Counted from the stretch's first letter, positions 13,901 to 25,849 are shown. The stretch: 64,000 nt of DNA from Collybia mongolica (GCA_013420905.1 JAAXNY010000001.1:806001-870000), one strand, 5' to 3'. Numbers and translations are program-made. The notes: generated by a model not told the origin, from the sequence alone.

Positions 13901-14650
13901 CAAACTCGTTTCCAGCCTTTGCTGCCAATGGGTGAGCCTCTGAATGGGATATATCCACAGCCTAGACCATTAACGACGTATATCCCGACGGGATACGAGA
14001 ATTACCCCCAGTCGTTACCGCCGTTGAACACGGCCGCTGCGACACAAGTTACCCCACCTGTCCCGATCCCTGTCTCACCAATATCCTTCCCCTTGGATCC
14101 AATTCGGTGGTATCTGTTGGGTCAGCTCGAATATTACCTCAGTCCTCAAAACATGGCGCAGGACTTTTTCCTGCGGCAACGCGTAGGTCTTTTTTGTCAA
14201 ATCAAAAATATATCTAACGTACTTTGGTAGATGGACTCCAAGGGCTGGGTACCCATCTCACTTATCGCATCGTTCAACCGGGTCAGGCAGCTCACAATGG
14301 ATATCAGCCTCGTGCGGGACGTACTGGTCTTGTCGAGCGTTGTGCAAGTTAAAGATGACTGGGTGCGCATGAGCGGGTGGGAGAAATTTGTACTGCCGGA
14401 TGCGGCGGCGAGTCTTGTTGAATCTCAAGAACAAGAAAACGACACTCAACTTAACAACGTTCACGAAAATGTTGCTCAAGTGCTGGCAGAAGATGATACA
14501 GTGGCTGATATGCCGGTGAGCGAAGTTGAAGAGGGAGACGCTGAGGTAGATGGGGATCTTGAAGACGAGGATGACGAGGATGTCGTTTTCGTCATGGACA
14601 ATGGGGTCGCGGGTTCGGGACTGACATGGGCACCAGAGAAACAAGCCTGA
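10917..14650 (+). CDS. LARP1/Slf1-type La-related RNA-binding protein, 3 exons, 1,172 aa
   Basis: Exons 10917-11751, 11919-14182 and 14231-14650 (3,519 nt, phase kept). The N-terminal 750 residues are low-complexity: Ser/Pro/Gln-rich, then Pro/Tyr/His-rich (VYYIPFPPQPYIHWNGHSRS), then a Glu/Arg-rich coiled-coil stretch (RAERAQRQQEHHRELEREK), then an RGG-like Gly/Arg/Tyr patch (GGRRGRGMNGFGRGYGRRGG). The La motif follows at about residues 990-1,080: DPIRWYLLGQLEYYLSPQNM, AQDFFLRQRMDSKGWVPISL, ASFNRVRQLT and VVQVKDDWVRM. The C-terminus is strongly acidic. Proteins of this class bind mRNA 5' or 3' ends and tune translation of ribosomal-protein mRNAs; location is expected to be cytoplasmic. The last intron (14183-14230) splits the La motif. 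Confidence 0.9.
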
Positions 14651-16485
14651 TAAAGCCATTACTTTCTGCATCTTGGACAATATGTGTCACAAAGCTGGAC
14701 AAGCTGACCTTCTCTTTCTTCCATGGATTTGCTACAACGCCAACATACGATTCAAGCTTGGGATTCCTTCAATAATACTCGGTACATATCATTCCCGTGC
14801 TTTCATGCTTATTCCTTGACCTCGCATTCATTCTCTCTATTGTTGATTTTCCATCGGTATCCCTCATCTTTATCGGCAGCTGTTACTTGCATTCCGTATA
14901 TTACTTACACCTACATATTACCTGCGTACTCGTAGACCCGAATCTCCCGCCGCCCCTGTCATTAGCTTCATAACGATATTCCGCTGTGTAAAGAGTTTTC
15001 CCAGTTTACAATCCGGCCCAGGCTAACTCACAGGTTGTCAACGAGACTGGCATTCGCAATTAGTGTGGATGAATATTGGCGACTAGCTCATGCGTTGGCT
15101 CCACATGACAACTCAATGGATCTGAAGTGTCATCATGAGATGACTTTTGGTTATAAACTGACCTGGTTACGTACTGTAACACATCGGCCTTGATAGTTCC
15201 ACCTTTCATGGGTGCGATGCCGCGAATGCCGAAAGTGCAACGGGCCTGGGTCAACAAGCTATACTAGGAGAATGTTGCGTTGTATTTCCACTCTGGCGAA
15301 TTGCGAGGGGTCATGTTATTTACTGATTAAAAAAGGTTTCAGGCCAGCCCAATACTGAAAACATAATGTCGGTATGACCCTTTATTAAACTTCTGCGCAT
15401 CAGAACCTGCGCGCGAGGAACGGAGGAACGTTGCTTTTAGTGACCACGAGGATGACTTGTCACTAGCACTTGTGAGCGATACGAGTCGGGATTCCAGGCA
15501 GGCTCGTGACTGCTCGATGCCGAGGGTCGTTACGTCGGCTTTACCTAAGTATAAATCTGCGCGCGATGTTCTTTCCTTGACATGATTTGAACCTGGATGT
15601 CGAAAGCCAGGAGACATTGCTAGCTCTAGCATCCTCAATTGTAGCTGTACGTTGGAAGGGATTGTCAGAAACAGTGGACCCTGACCCGGTTACCGGTTAC
15701 TGGTCAGTTGAAAGAGTTTACCCCTGGTTTTACCGGTGGTTGCCGGAATACGTTACTGCTTTCACTATTCACACCGACGTTCTACCATGAACAAGTCTCA
15801 GGTTAATTACTTTGAGTAATCCCAGCTTTGGAAAACGTCTTGACCGGAGTACCGAATAAACTATGAAATGCTCATGTACAGTGAGCTCTCGAGGAAAGCC
15901 AAAAAACTAATCAACACGTCGATCAAAGACGAAGCCCGAATTTGACCATCGGGCTCCTGATCTCCTGATTGCCCCCTCTCTTGAGTCTTCCAGATGCTCG
16001 CGATCAATTTCGGGGAGCCCAAAGAGTGGTAACGTGTGGTCGTTCATAGTTTATTTTTGAAGAGGACTAGAGAGGACCTTGTGCACTTTCTTGGATCGCA
16101 GATCGCATGGGGCCTCAGGCTAATATCTAGATATCGCTAGAATGTCATCTATTTTTTCGCACCTAACGATGTCACTATGTAACGAGTGGCGTGCGTCTAG
16201 CTCGTGGTGAGTGTGGGTCCATTTCTCCCCCAAGTAGTAGAAGTGGTTGCGGGGTAGGTCCATTTGGTGGCCTGAAACCTTACGCATCACCATGCATTTA
16301 AAGTTGCCGAATGACGGTCTTCAAATAAAAGCTAGGCAGGGGCGTGGTGGCGTTGATGGGTGAGAAACTCCAAGGAGAATGTGAATATGAAACTGGTGCG
16401 TGAATATAATATGAGATATCGCGATGAGATTGGTATTTCGCTCTAGCACTCTCCAACGACCCATTAGCCCTGTAGGCTGTTGTCC
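14651..16485. other. 1.8-kb stretch with no convincing gene
   Basis: After the La-motif gene 3' UTR there are only short frames on both strands (for example about 15,590-15,790 plus and 15,060-15,640 minus), with no domain motif and no consistent splice chain. A small unrecognised gene cannot be excluded. Confidence 0.35.
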
Positions 16486-18492
16486 ATGAAGAAGTCGAGA
16501 CTTACAGCAGTGAAACCAACCTGGCCCCCTCCACCGCCGCCAGGTGAATCGGAGGAAGAGCGACTTCTGCGCCAAAAGGAAGAGGAGGAGGCAAAACGGG
16601 TTAGCGACAACATCGACAAAACGATTTATGCAGAAAAGGAGCGTCAAAAAAAATCGCCAAATGCGAAGATTCTTCTACTTGGTACGTTCTGGACATTTTC
16701 ATCGGGGGCATGGTTTTAATTGCGTTGGACCCCAAATAAAAGGTCAAGCTGAATCTGGAAAGTCAACTATATTGAAGAATTTTCAGCTTCATTTTTCTCC
16801 GAAGGCTTTCGAGGCAGAGGTATTTTCCAGAACTCTACGCATAGTCGGTGAGCCCTCTAAGCGTTATCTAGGCAGAGATCTGGCGTCCGATAATACACCT
16901 CAACCTCGTCCGTTCTGTCAACTTCATACTCAACTTCCTTTCTGTTACCTTCGGGGGCACGCGCGATTCGACGTCCCACCAGTCTTCTCATGGGGCCTTG
17001 AGCAGCGACGTGCGGCGACTGTGTGCCCGGCTCATGCCGCTACGACAGGTGGAAGAGAGTCTGACGAGAGGAATAGCCGGATCGAATCTACCCGGGCCTT
17101 CCGACACGCCCAACTACAATCCCGCGAAGGCCTCCGAGGTGGCGATCCGTTCGAGTGCAGGGTGGAGGGCGATCCTCAAAATCAGGCGGCAGTCGGAGGA
17201 GGCGTTGCGGGGCACGGGGAAATCGGACGACAAGGACAGACGCATTTTGGCGGCGTGTGGGGAGGATATTGTGAGCCTATGGAACGATGTGTCGGTTAGG
17301 AATGCGTTGAGGGAGCGAGACATCGCACTTCAGGAGCAACCAGGCTTGTGAGTTTTCATTTACTTGTGTTCAATAATTCCCTGAGATTTACACGAGTCTT
17401 TAGTTTTCTAGAAGACGTTGATCGCATAACGCGTGAGGATTATACGCCAACGTCAAGTGTGTCGTTTGGTCGCTACACATGTGCCGCTGAACTTATGGTT
17501 GTGCTCTTAGAGGATATCCTGTGTGCAAGGGTGAATACGATAGGACCAGAAGAACACCGGATAAACGTCGAGTCGGGTGTGTGGAGTGGCTGAAACGTTA
17601 ATAACTTGATGCTGATCTCACGCTTTTTTTTTTTAGCAACCGACAACGCGAAGGAGTGGATTATTTATGATGTAGGAGGTAGTCGAAGTCAACGAGGTGA
17701 GAACTGAGAGATTCTGGGATTTATTTGGACTAATATATGGATCACAGCGGCTTGGGCCCAGTATTTCGACGATGGTGCGTTGCCTGTGACCATCTCCTAT
17801 GAGATGGGCTTACGACAGGGTCCTAGTTAACGTGATCATTTTCCTGGCTCCTACGTCTGCTTTCAATCAGGTCCTGGCCGAAGATGAGTCGGTGAATCGA
17901 CTGGTGGGTCCTAGTTTTTTTTTTTTTTCATGTTCCTATTAATAACACGTTTTCTGATGGCGGCGCCTCCTTCCCTAGACGGATACATTCAAACTCTGGC
18001 AAATGATTTGTAGCAATAAGCTCCTAGCTCAGGTCGAACTGATCTTGTTCCTCAACAAGTTTGATATTCTGGCTGCGAAGCTTAAAGCCGGCGTGCAATT
18101 CGGCAAATACGTGCAGGCGTATGGATCACGGCCGAATGAACTTAGGGGGGTGTCAACTTGTACGTTTTAGCTTTGTCGTGGCCACGAGAGTTATTCTGAC
18201 TGCAAAGTGTAGTTTTGGTGGATATATTTACACAAATTCACAAGCAGAATACGACGAGAAGACGGAAGATTCATGCCCATATGACCACTGCCATCGTTTG
18301 TGTTCTGGTATTATCGTCGGTTATCCAGTATTAACCTGCATCACTTTATAGGATACGAAGGCTACAGCTTCTGTGATAGATCGAAGTGCGTCGTTTGTTG
18401 TCTTGCGCTGTTCATGTCCATCTAACGCCTGGCCCTCCGCAGTCCATGAAGTTATCATGGTCAAGATCCTTGCAAACAGTAACATCTTATAA
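16486..18492 (+). CDS. Atypical heterotrimeric G-protein alpha subunit, 12 exons, 459 aa
   Basis: Exons: 16486-16681, 16743-16819, 16872-17347, 17404-17456, 17511-17576, 17637-17696, 17748-17774, 17827-17903, 17979-18159, 18213-18295, 18352-18385, 18443-18492; 1,380 nt with phase kept. Nucleotide-binding motifs in order: G1 LLLGQAESGKST (P-loop), helical-domain text HLNLVRSVNFIL, switch I DILCARVNTIG with the catalytic Arg, G3 DVGGSRSQRAAW, G4 FLNKFD, G5 TTAIDTKAT. The length exceeds the usual 350-355 aa because of a charged N-terminal extension (EEERLLRQKEEEEAKR) and about 60 extra helical-domain residues. It lacks an MGxxxS myristoylation start, and the G3 glutamine needed for GTP hydrolysis is Ser. 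It belongs to the divergent basidiomycete group of alpha subunits; the receptor partner is unknown. Confidence 0.92.
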
Positions 18493-18983
18493 TGTGGACT
18501 AACCCTAGTGGTATTTCTTTAATGTATCAGTATTCAGCTTATCCGTCTGGCTTATGTGCTTGGAACGGAATTATTTACACTACTTAGCTCCTGTGGAACG
18601 TCCCCGGTCTTCCGCCTTCCCCTTTATAATATTTGCTGTCGTCGGAATTTGATTCGAGGCCAAGAGGCGAAAGGACGGGTGCACAACCCAATTATTGTCA
18701 GGAACTGCTTTTACTGTTCCGGTCCTCCAAAAATTTTTTTTTTATGGAATAAAGAATTGTTTTTCCGTTATCTGAAGCCGTTAGTGAGGACCCCCTGTGT
18801 TTCTGGAGCTTCTTGGCGTGCGCGCACCGCTGCCCGACGCGTGCATGTGATGAGAGTGTGTCCACGTGGCCAAACCTAGGCCTTTACGGGTAATGAGGTA
18901 ACGGTGACAGAGGTTATGTAAACTACCGTCGAGAACGTCGCTTCCATCTATCAAGCACTCTTGCTACTTCAACCGCTGGTATC
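18493..18983. other. Intergenic, no gene seen
   Basis: Short frames only; presumably the G-alpha 3' UTR and the promoter of the first Pmp3-type gene. Confidence 0.4.
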
Positions 18984-19458
18984 ATGGCTAGATCCTCTGA
19001 CGTTGTAGTCATCCTCGTGAGCATCTGGAACAAGTGTTCTCCTAAGATTCTGCAAAGTGTTCACCGTTATTTTAATAGATCGCGATCCTGTTTCCTCCAG
19101 CGGCAGCTGTAATGATGACAGGATGTGGTTGTGACTTCATTATCAACATCCTCTTGACTATGTAACTTTTATTCAGCTCACGATACACGCGTCTGTCCCT
19201 GACGGTCATGGATAGCCTCGGTTACATACCTGGACTTCTCCACTCGTTCTGGCTCATCTATAAGAAGATGCAGGCTGAAGAGCGGTATGGGGATGGCGGT
19301 TTTCATTGTACGTTTCGATGCACTCTTCACGGATTTGGACTGGTGAATTTATGTGGATTCTATCTATAGATATTGGGAATGGCCGTTATGAGCCTCTGTA
19401 TCAGGGTGCCAACCAGCCCCAGCAACAGGCTCCTTATTACGGCGCTACGGGAAGGTAG
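18984..19458 (+). CDS. Pmp3-family plasma-membrane proteolipid, copy A, 4 exons, 98 aa
   Basis: Exons 18984-19016, 19079-19161, 19216-19307 and 19370-19458. The product has the two-helix Pmp3/SNA layout: MARSSDVVVIL then IAILFPPAAAVMMTGCGCDF (helix 1 with the family FPPAAA and C-x-C-D text), INILLTILGYIPGLLHSFWL (helix 2 with LGYIPG) and IYKKMQAEERYGDGG. The C-terminal tail is Gln/Tyr/Pro-rich (YEPLYQGANQPQQQAPYY). Family members sit in the plasma membrane and influence cation tolerance and membrane potential. The second intron boundary splits an Ile codon at the same place as in the neighbouring copy. Confidence 0.9.
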
Positions 19459-19836
19459 ATTGCGAGTGCCTTTAGTCACTTTCGCCCACCCACCTATCTA
19501 CCCTATTCATGCCTCATACTGGAAGGAATTGTTGTTCGCGACATTGTTTGAATGATTGACTTATTTGCTGTTGACTGGTTAGTGAAAGTGGATCCGTTCA
19601 TCATGTCTTTCTCTTGTGGGGGTTCAGGTTGAGCGGCACTTATTGTATGATTGAACAGTATGAATCCCCGAGCGTCTAACTGCGGATGGCGCAGTGATTA
19701 AGTTATAATCCTGACCTAAAGATCACACGGGGTCGTAAATCAGCCATGACGTAACCGCAGTGGGGCTGTTCATACTTGAGCGGCATTTTGGGGCGCAGCG
19801 CCCATTCCCCACTTTCATTCCCCAACCACTACCATC
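19459..19836. promoter_or_regulatory. Spacer between the two Pmp3-type genes
   Basis: 378 bp holding the 3' UTR of copy A and the promoter of copy B. The stretch just before the copy B ATG is C/T-rich (CCCCACTTTCATTCCCC). No other feature seen. Confidence 0.35.
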
Positions 19837-20310
19837 ATGGTCAGATCCTCCGACGTTCTCCTTATTCTTGTGAGCCTCCCTTACCCGTGTTGCCTTGGGA
19901 CATGTGGCATGCTGAACAATTCTCTGAATTTAAGGTAGCAATCTTGTTCCCCCCAGCAGCGGCTGGATTCGTGACAGGCTGTAGTTGCGACCTCCTCATA
20001 AACATTTGTTTGACCATGTAATTATCCTTTCTGTACTATTCTAGGCAATTCTGATTGCGGCAAACAGCCTTGGCTATATTCCAGGACACATACACGCATT
20101 CTGGCTCATCTACAAGAAGCTGCAAGCTGAGGAGCGGTACGGGCAGGGCGGATTCCAATGTGCGTCTCAGTTCTTTATGATTACGAAGGGAACAAAGCCA
20201 ACTGTTTGTTTATAGACATCGGCAACGGCCATTATGAACCCTTATACCAGCATATTCATCAACCCCAACCCCAGCAACCGTACTACAATTATGGAGCAAC
20301 GGGGAGATAA
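19837..20310 (+). CDS. Pmp3-family plasma-membrane proteolipid, copy B, 4 exons, 100 aa
   Basis: Exons 19837-19869, 19935-20017, 20068-20159 and 20216-20310. Exons 1, 2 and 3 have exactly the same lengths (33, 83, 92 nt) as copy A, and intron phases are identical, so the pair arose by tandem duplication. The product reads MVRSSDVLLIL, VAILFPPAAAGFVTGCSCDL, LINICLTILGYIPGHIHAFW, IYKKLQAEERYGQGG and a tail rich in Gln/Pro/Tyr. Differences between the copies lie mainly in helix 1 (AAGFVTG against AAVMMTG) and the tail. Role as for copy A. Confidence 0.9.
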
Positions 20311-20850
20311 GTTTCCCCGCATATACCTACCAGATCTAGACGACATTCATCGGACGGAATTTGGTGTTACTCCCATGCTTACCTTAATTATTCAACCTCA
20401 TTTGTCCTACTAGAATGTTTTTTCAGGGCTGAGGTATACTCAGAGACTATGCTTTAATATTTTTGCGTGGAAAGACTCGAGTGGTGTTCTATCAAAAACT
20501 GTCTAGTGTGTCGATGCAGCAAAGACCGCAGGCATGGTCCGTGAACTGCTTGTGTGCAAGTCGAATTTCATTTGGGTGAGGGGGTCAATTTCGGGGATTT
20601 GTACGCAGATTTGGGACAGGTATGTGTGAGTGTTGAATTAGTTTACTGCATAGAATTGGCCTTGACTATATTGACTGGTGGGTGAAGGTTGCAGTCGCCC
20701 CGATAATCGTTTTCTCCATAATTAAGCGCTAAGCGAGGGCGGGGAAGATGTAGGCGATCGGAGCCGATCGGGCTTTGACCCAGGGGCATCTAATCAGATA
20801 ATGTCTCAACCACATCTCCACCTAACGCAAACCCCCACCGCCACAGCAAA
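20311..20850. other. Intergenic, no gene seen
   Basis: Contains the 3' UTR of Pmp3 copy B and the promoter of the PAH-domain gene. No coding signal. Confidence 0.4.
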
Positions 20851-21297
20851 ATGTCCATAAACACGTACGAGGCCATGCAAAGTCTTGAAGCAGAGAGGAG
20901 GGAACACCAGGCAGAGATTGTGTCGGCGTACACCAGCTCTGGCTCAAGGACACGGGAGGCGGCCACGAGAGCACTGGCACGGTCGACGCGGATAGAAGCC
21001 GCGAACATGAATGCATACTTGAACGCGGCGCGGCGGCATGCTGAGGTTATGGGGCGCCCGACGGACGTGTACGACAGTTTTATAGAGATTATCAGGGGGT
21101 ACAAAGCCGAGAGGTGTGTAACTCTGCGTGGTCGTGCTTTTTTGCAATTGCACGCGCTAACGAGGGACGGGAAAAGCGCAAGTATGGATGTGTGGAAGCG
21201 CCTCGCGTCGCTCCTGGAGGGATATCCGGCGCTCATCATAGGGTTTAGCATGTTGTTGCCGTTTGTGCTCGAAGACATTGTGCATGCCAAATTATAG
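20851..21297 (+). CDS. Small protein with one Sin3-type PAH domain, 2 exons, 127 aa
   Basis: Exons 20851-21113 and 21177-21297. The 63-nt intron has a GTGTGT donor, a CTAAC branch-like motif and an AAAAG acceptor; because its length is a multiple of three, the unspliced frame is also open. When spliced, the second half reads VYDSFIEIIRGYKAESASMD, VWKRLASLLEGYPALIIGFS and MLLPFVLED, which matches paired-amphipathic-helix spacing (Y-x2-F...YK...L..GYP.LI.GF..LLP). The N-terminal half is a charged Ala/Arg-rich helix. PAH domains bind short helices of transcription factors, as in the Sin3 corepressor. A stand-alone single PAH protein may compete with or bridge Sin3, which is inference. Confidence 0.65.
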   Translation: MSINTYEAMQSLEAERREHQAEIVSAYTSSGSRTREAATRALARSTRIEAANMNAYLNAARRHAEVMGRPTDVYDSFIEIIRGYKAERCVTLRGRAFLQLHALTRDGKSASMDVWKRLASLLEGYPALIIGFSMLLPFVLEDIVHAKL

Positions 21298-21693
21298 TTT
21301 ATAGGGTGAAACGGGGTTTTAGTAGGTTCGGGTCAAACGAAGGTGGAGAAACAGGATTACAATCGCACGAGAAAGTGCGACTTCGTTTATTGTATTTATG
21401 ACCTTGCCTTCTGTAGAAATTCAATGCATATTCCTCTCATTCTGCACATTCTAATGAACAGTCGACATAAGGTACTTATAGGGTTATACTGATATCAATA
21501 AAACAAACAACATATGCATAAGATATAGATAGAGATCGGTGTAACTCTAGAGATCCAAAAAAAAGAGATCCAAGAAAGAATGAAGGGAGGCAGGGTAGGA
21601 GGATATAGGTATGTGCTATCCTGCTTAGGAGTATGATGTTGCAGCCATCAAGGCCTCAAATGAACAATGTGTCCGTAACCTTTCAAAATCGAC
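21298..21693. other. Convergent 3' intergenic region
   Basis: Lies between the stop codons of the PAH gene (+) and the large minus-strand gene, with A-rich patches (about 21,500-21,570) suited to 3' ends of transcripts. No gene seen. Confidence 0.4.
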
Positions 21694-24600
21694 TCACGGC
21701 TTCCACCCCGGCTTGCTACTTGTCTTCCCACCCAACCCTTTCCGCCACTCCCCGACGCTCCGCACTCTCTTTAGTTCCGTCCTCTTCGCCTCCGCCCTCG
21801 CCCCATCCAGCTCCTCAAAATTCCGTACCAGGTCCTTCACACTCCCGCCACTGCTCCGACGCGGGCGCGGCACCACAACAGGCACCGGCGCGGGAGGTGC
21901 GGGGTGCAGCTCGACAAGCCGCTGTGGCTTCGTCGCGCGTGGGATCTTTGTTGTACGCGGTGGGGCGGGTGCAGGTTGGAGGTTTACCAGGTCGCGCGGG
22001 TGCGTCGGCTTTGGCGCGGGCACACGCACAGGGGTATTGATGGGCCCACGCGGCTTGGAGAGGATGGCGGGAGGGGGGAGGGGTAGCCCAGGTTGCGCAG
22101 GGCGCTTGAGTTTCGGCTTGGAGGCGCCAGTAGATGCTTTGGAGCGCGGGAGGTAGGAGAAGAGGAAGCCTTTGACACGTGTGCCGAGCGTGTGTGGTGT
22201 GGGCCGGGGAGGGGCGGCGTTGTTAGTTGACGGGGAATCGGCTTCGAACGACGCGTCCTCTGCTTCGGCATCTCCTGTGGTGATATCCTGACTCTCGATG
22301 CCCGCAACCGACGCGTCTGCCAAACTTGTGGGCTGCTGGCTGACAGCTACTGCTTCCTCCAGCAGATGTGAATACCGCGGCGCCAATAGCGACGCAGGCA
22401 TCTTCCTCGCCTTCGTACGTGGATCTGTCTCCTCCGTTGGTAGATTCGCGAACGGCGCGCTTGTGGTTGTGTCTGCGACCAGCGCAGGGACGGGCCGCTG
22501 TTTCCTTGGGGGTAGTGCGCGGCGACCTAGCGGCGTGAAGTCTGGAACTTCCATCGATGGCACGCGGCGGCTTGCGCCGAATGCGCCCACGGGCATGTAT
22601 GGCGTCGTGGGCGGCGCAACGTTCCCAGCGCGTTGTTTGTTCTGCAGAGCCTTGACGCGCTGCTGGATGCTCGACCTGTGCAAATGAGTTAATACTGGTT
22701 CAAAGGAGGCTACTAGGTAGATAAGACGTACCGGTCCCATGGGGCAGCATCGTCGAACAGAGCGAAGAAACGCGTGACAACGTCGTCGACGTGTATAACG
22801 TCAACAGGCGCAAGCGTGCCGTTAAAGCCGCGCTCGAGCCGCTCGTCAGTGAAGCACGCATCCAGCAGCTTCCACTCCTCTTTCGTCCAAGCCTGCTCTC
22901 CGTCCGCCCCAGCCTGCAGGCCAATACTGCTGTGCCGCCTCGGTAGGGGCGTCGTGATAAGGGGGGTCCCGAAGCCCGCCCTGTGCCCGGATAGCGGAGT
23001 ACCGAAGGCGTTCCGCTTGGCGGGTGTACTGCCTGCGACCTGCGCTTCGGCCTCGCGCAGCAATTCGGGGAGCGTCATAGCAGGGCTTCCAGGGATGTAG
23101 ACACGATTGCCTAGCATACCCATGCTTGTGCCCAGCGTTGCACGCCGCTGCTTCTCTGCAGGCGTTATGGGCTTGTGGATGCCGCCCCCGACGACAGTCT
23201 TGCGCCGCCGGTCTTTCTGGCGGAGTATCAGCTTTGTGTAACAATCGTAGTCGTGCTGTGGAGGAGCGTTTAGTATAGGACATGGAGTAGATGTATTGGA
23301 GGGGGTGTAGTATACAGTGCATACAGGAAAGGACGGGAGAAAGCCAAAAAGAAGAGTACGCACCTGCTTAAGGATCGCAGCCGCACGGGCTGCTGCCCGC
23401 GGGTCGGCACTCGTGATACGCACGACGCCCGGGTCGACCTCGGTATCAGAGGACGAGGCGTCTGAGTCTGCCTCTGCTTCTACTTCAGCCTCCGCACCCA
23501 CGTCTACCGATCGCAATCTGTGATATGCGCTGATGGCCTCGACAGCGTGTCGTTGGGGTACAGTATTCAAGAAGTGTCCGTGCTCGTCCCGCATCTCGGT
23601 GTCCTCAGTATCGGCATCAGGAGGGAGCGGGGAAAAGACGGAGGCGGGCGTGCGGGGTGCAGCGGGAGGAGGTAATATGGGTGCGGGGGTGGGGTTGGTG
23701 GGGGAGAATGTGATAAAGGAGGTGGGTTGGTCCTGGTCTTGCCCCTGCTCTCCTGTGCATTCCTCGTCTTCGTCCTCGCCGTAGGAGACGGACATGTCCC
23801 GGACTTCGCGTTCTTCAGCTTCCTCGTCATCATCGTCGGAGTGGTGGGACTCCGTGTCGCCGTCATAGTTGTTGGCATCGTGTTGAACGGGACGGGAGTT
23901 GGTACTGCGGCTAGTGGTGTGTTGAGCCTCAATGTCTAGGGACACATCGGCTTGATGTTCCGAGACACTGTCTTGTTCTTGTTCCTCTTCCTCCGCTTCT
24001 TGCTCGTCCACTGCTCCTTGGGCTTCGTGCTCCCCGGACGGAGTGGCAGCGCGCGCATTGATTGGGGTCCTGGGAGGTGGCAAGGGGATATCGAATGACG
24101 CGTCGTTTTCATCTACCGACGCGTCTTGGGCGTTGGCTTCCACAGGCATGTCGCCAGGGTGCGTTTCCTTGGACGCAGACTGCTCCTCGTATGAGGCTTG
24201 CTCGTACGAGGACTTCTCATCATAGGATTGCTCTTCGTGTGATGGTTCATTCTGGAGGTCTTTCTGGGGGGTTTCGTTATTGTCGAAAGATATGTCGGAG
24301 TCAAGGGCGTGAACAGGTATTTCTTCTTCGTTGTCTGTTACTTCAACACTAGTGTCGAGGGGAACGGACATCTCCCTGACTTCCTGCTCTTCCACGCCTT
24401 CCTCGCCCTCGTCCGTCATTTCGACATCAACGTCCTGAGCCTGCTCAATATCAGCACCCGGGGTCTGCCCTACAGCGTCCTGGCTCACAGACTGTCCAGA
24501 ATCCTGAGACAGCTCAACGTCATCTGGCTTCTCGTCAAGGGCGGGCAAGAAATTGGGATGTGCAATCTTGCGGGGGAAGGGGGTGATGGGGCGGCCCCAG

Positions 24601-25849
24601 TCCTCCATGCGTACGCGAGTCGCACTGCTCGGCGGGTCAAGCTTGGTGCGCACGCTGAGGGTGTGGTACCTGCCCGTGTACTCGCCTTCGCCCACTTCAG
24701 GAGCATTTCCGGGCATGGGCGCGGGACCGGGAGCGTCGTCGTCACTGTCGCTCCACCCGCCGACGTCAGTTTCGTTCCAAGTGGAAGCCGGGAAGAGGGG
24801 CGCGGGTGCGGGGACGTCTGCGTCTGCGGGGTCGAGGTCCATGCTGTCGTCATCGTCGTCGTTGTCGGTGAGAGGCTGGGGCGCGTCCCAGCTAAAGTAG
24901 ATGGGGGGTTCCGCGCCGGAGGAAGGGAGGGGGTCGGGTTCGGAGGAAGGCGGGAGGGTGTCTGCACGGGCGGGAGCAGGGGCAGGCTCTTGGACGGGGG
25001 AGAGAGCGAGGGAAGCGGATGTGATGACGCCAACGTGCTTGCGTAGGCGGGGGGCGCGGGTGGGGGTGGAAGTGGGCGGCATGAGAGGGCCGGAGAGGAG
25101 CAGCGGGTCGTCGCTGGGACTGGGAGGAGGCATGGGCAAGCTAAGGTCAATGTCGGGAAGCTCTTTCTTTATGGGCAGGGTTAATTTGAGCGACTTGGTG
25201 GTTGATTTGGGCTTTGGGCGAGACCCGGTCTTGCGTTTGGAGGATTTGGAGATAGTGGGTGTCATGATGACTTCTCTAGGAGGAGTGAAGACATCAGTGG
25301 GGGGTTCGTAGGGAGGAATTGGTGTCGCGCGACGGGCGCGTGCGGAGCGAGGGGCAGAGAGTGGTACGAAATCCGCGTTTGGGTTGAGAGCATGTGGGGA
25401 TTTTGGGAGTATATTGCGGCTGGGCTTGGAGGGAGTGCTCTGGGGGCGAGTGGGTGAGTCAGTAGGAGTAGATTGGCGTCTGGTCTGTTTGCGCGGCTTG
25501 GGATTGGGCGTCGCCTCGATAGGCTGTAGTGGTTGTAGCTGAGGGACATTGCGTTTGCGTTTGGACGTGCTCGACGTCAGCAGTGAGCTCGGCGTTGATC
25601 GCTACAAACAACTTAGTCAACGAGTAATCTACGAAAGCCGTCCGTTCAACGCACCGATGTCCGTCGAAACGCGAGTGTCTCTTCAGGAGGGGGGCTAATC
25701 AATTGCGTTCTCCCCGTCTCCTCGAGCATCCCCACGTTGTACATCCTGTCGCTCGACATGGGCTTCGTGGACGGCTGTCGCTTCTGCCTCGCCAGCTTTG
25801 CGCGGTCGAGTGTGAGGGGGGCCTCGTGGGGTCCTTTGTTTTCTGCCAT
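21694..25849 (-). CDS. Large conserved low-complexity protein, unknown function, 4 exons, 1,312 aa
   Basis: Exons 25849-25655, 25601-23364, 23255-22732 and 22675-21694 (3,939 nt, phase kept). Intron 2 (108 nt) is a multiple of three and stays open if retained. It starts MAENKGPHEAPLTLDRAKLA. Residues 70-700 are dominated by Pro/Ser and long acidic Glu/Asp runs, with repeated SYDEKSSYEQASYEEQS text. The only ordered-looking part is about residues 810-1,000: RQKDRRRKTVVGGGIHKPIT, an EKQRRATLG patch, AWTKEEWKLLDACFTDERLE, VDVIHVDDVVTRFFALFD and WDRSSIQQRVKALQNKQRAG. The tail is basic and Pro-rich. This suggests a nuclear, cell-cycle or chromatin type protein, but no family is recognised and no function is assigned. 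Confidence 0.75.

Noticed and set aside
15587..15790. 67-codon plus frame in the 14.7-16.5 kb gap
   Set aside because: No domain, no splice chain, and no ATG-supported context; treated as chance.
22298..25311. Long plus-strand frames opposite the 1,312-aa gene
   Set aside because: They lie antisense to a gene whose four exons join in phase. GC-rich acidic codons leave the other strand open by chance.
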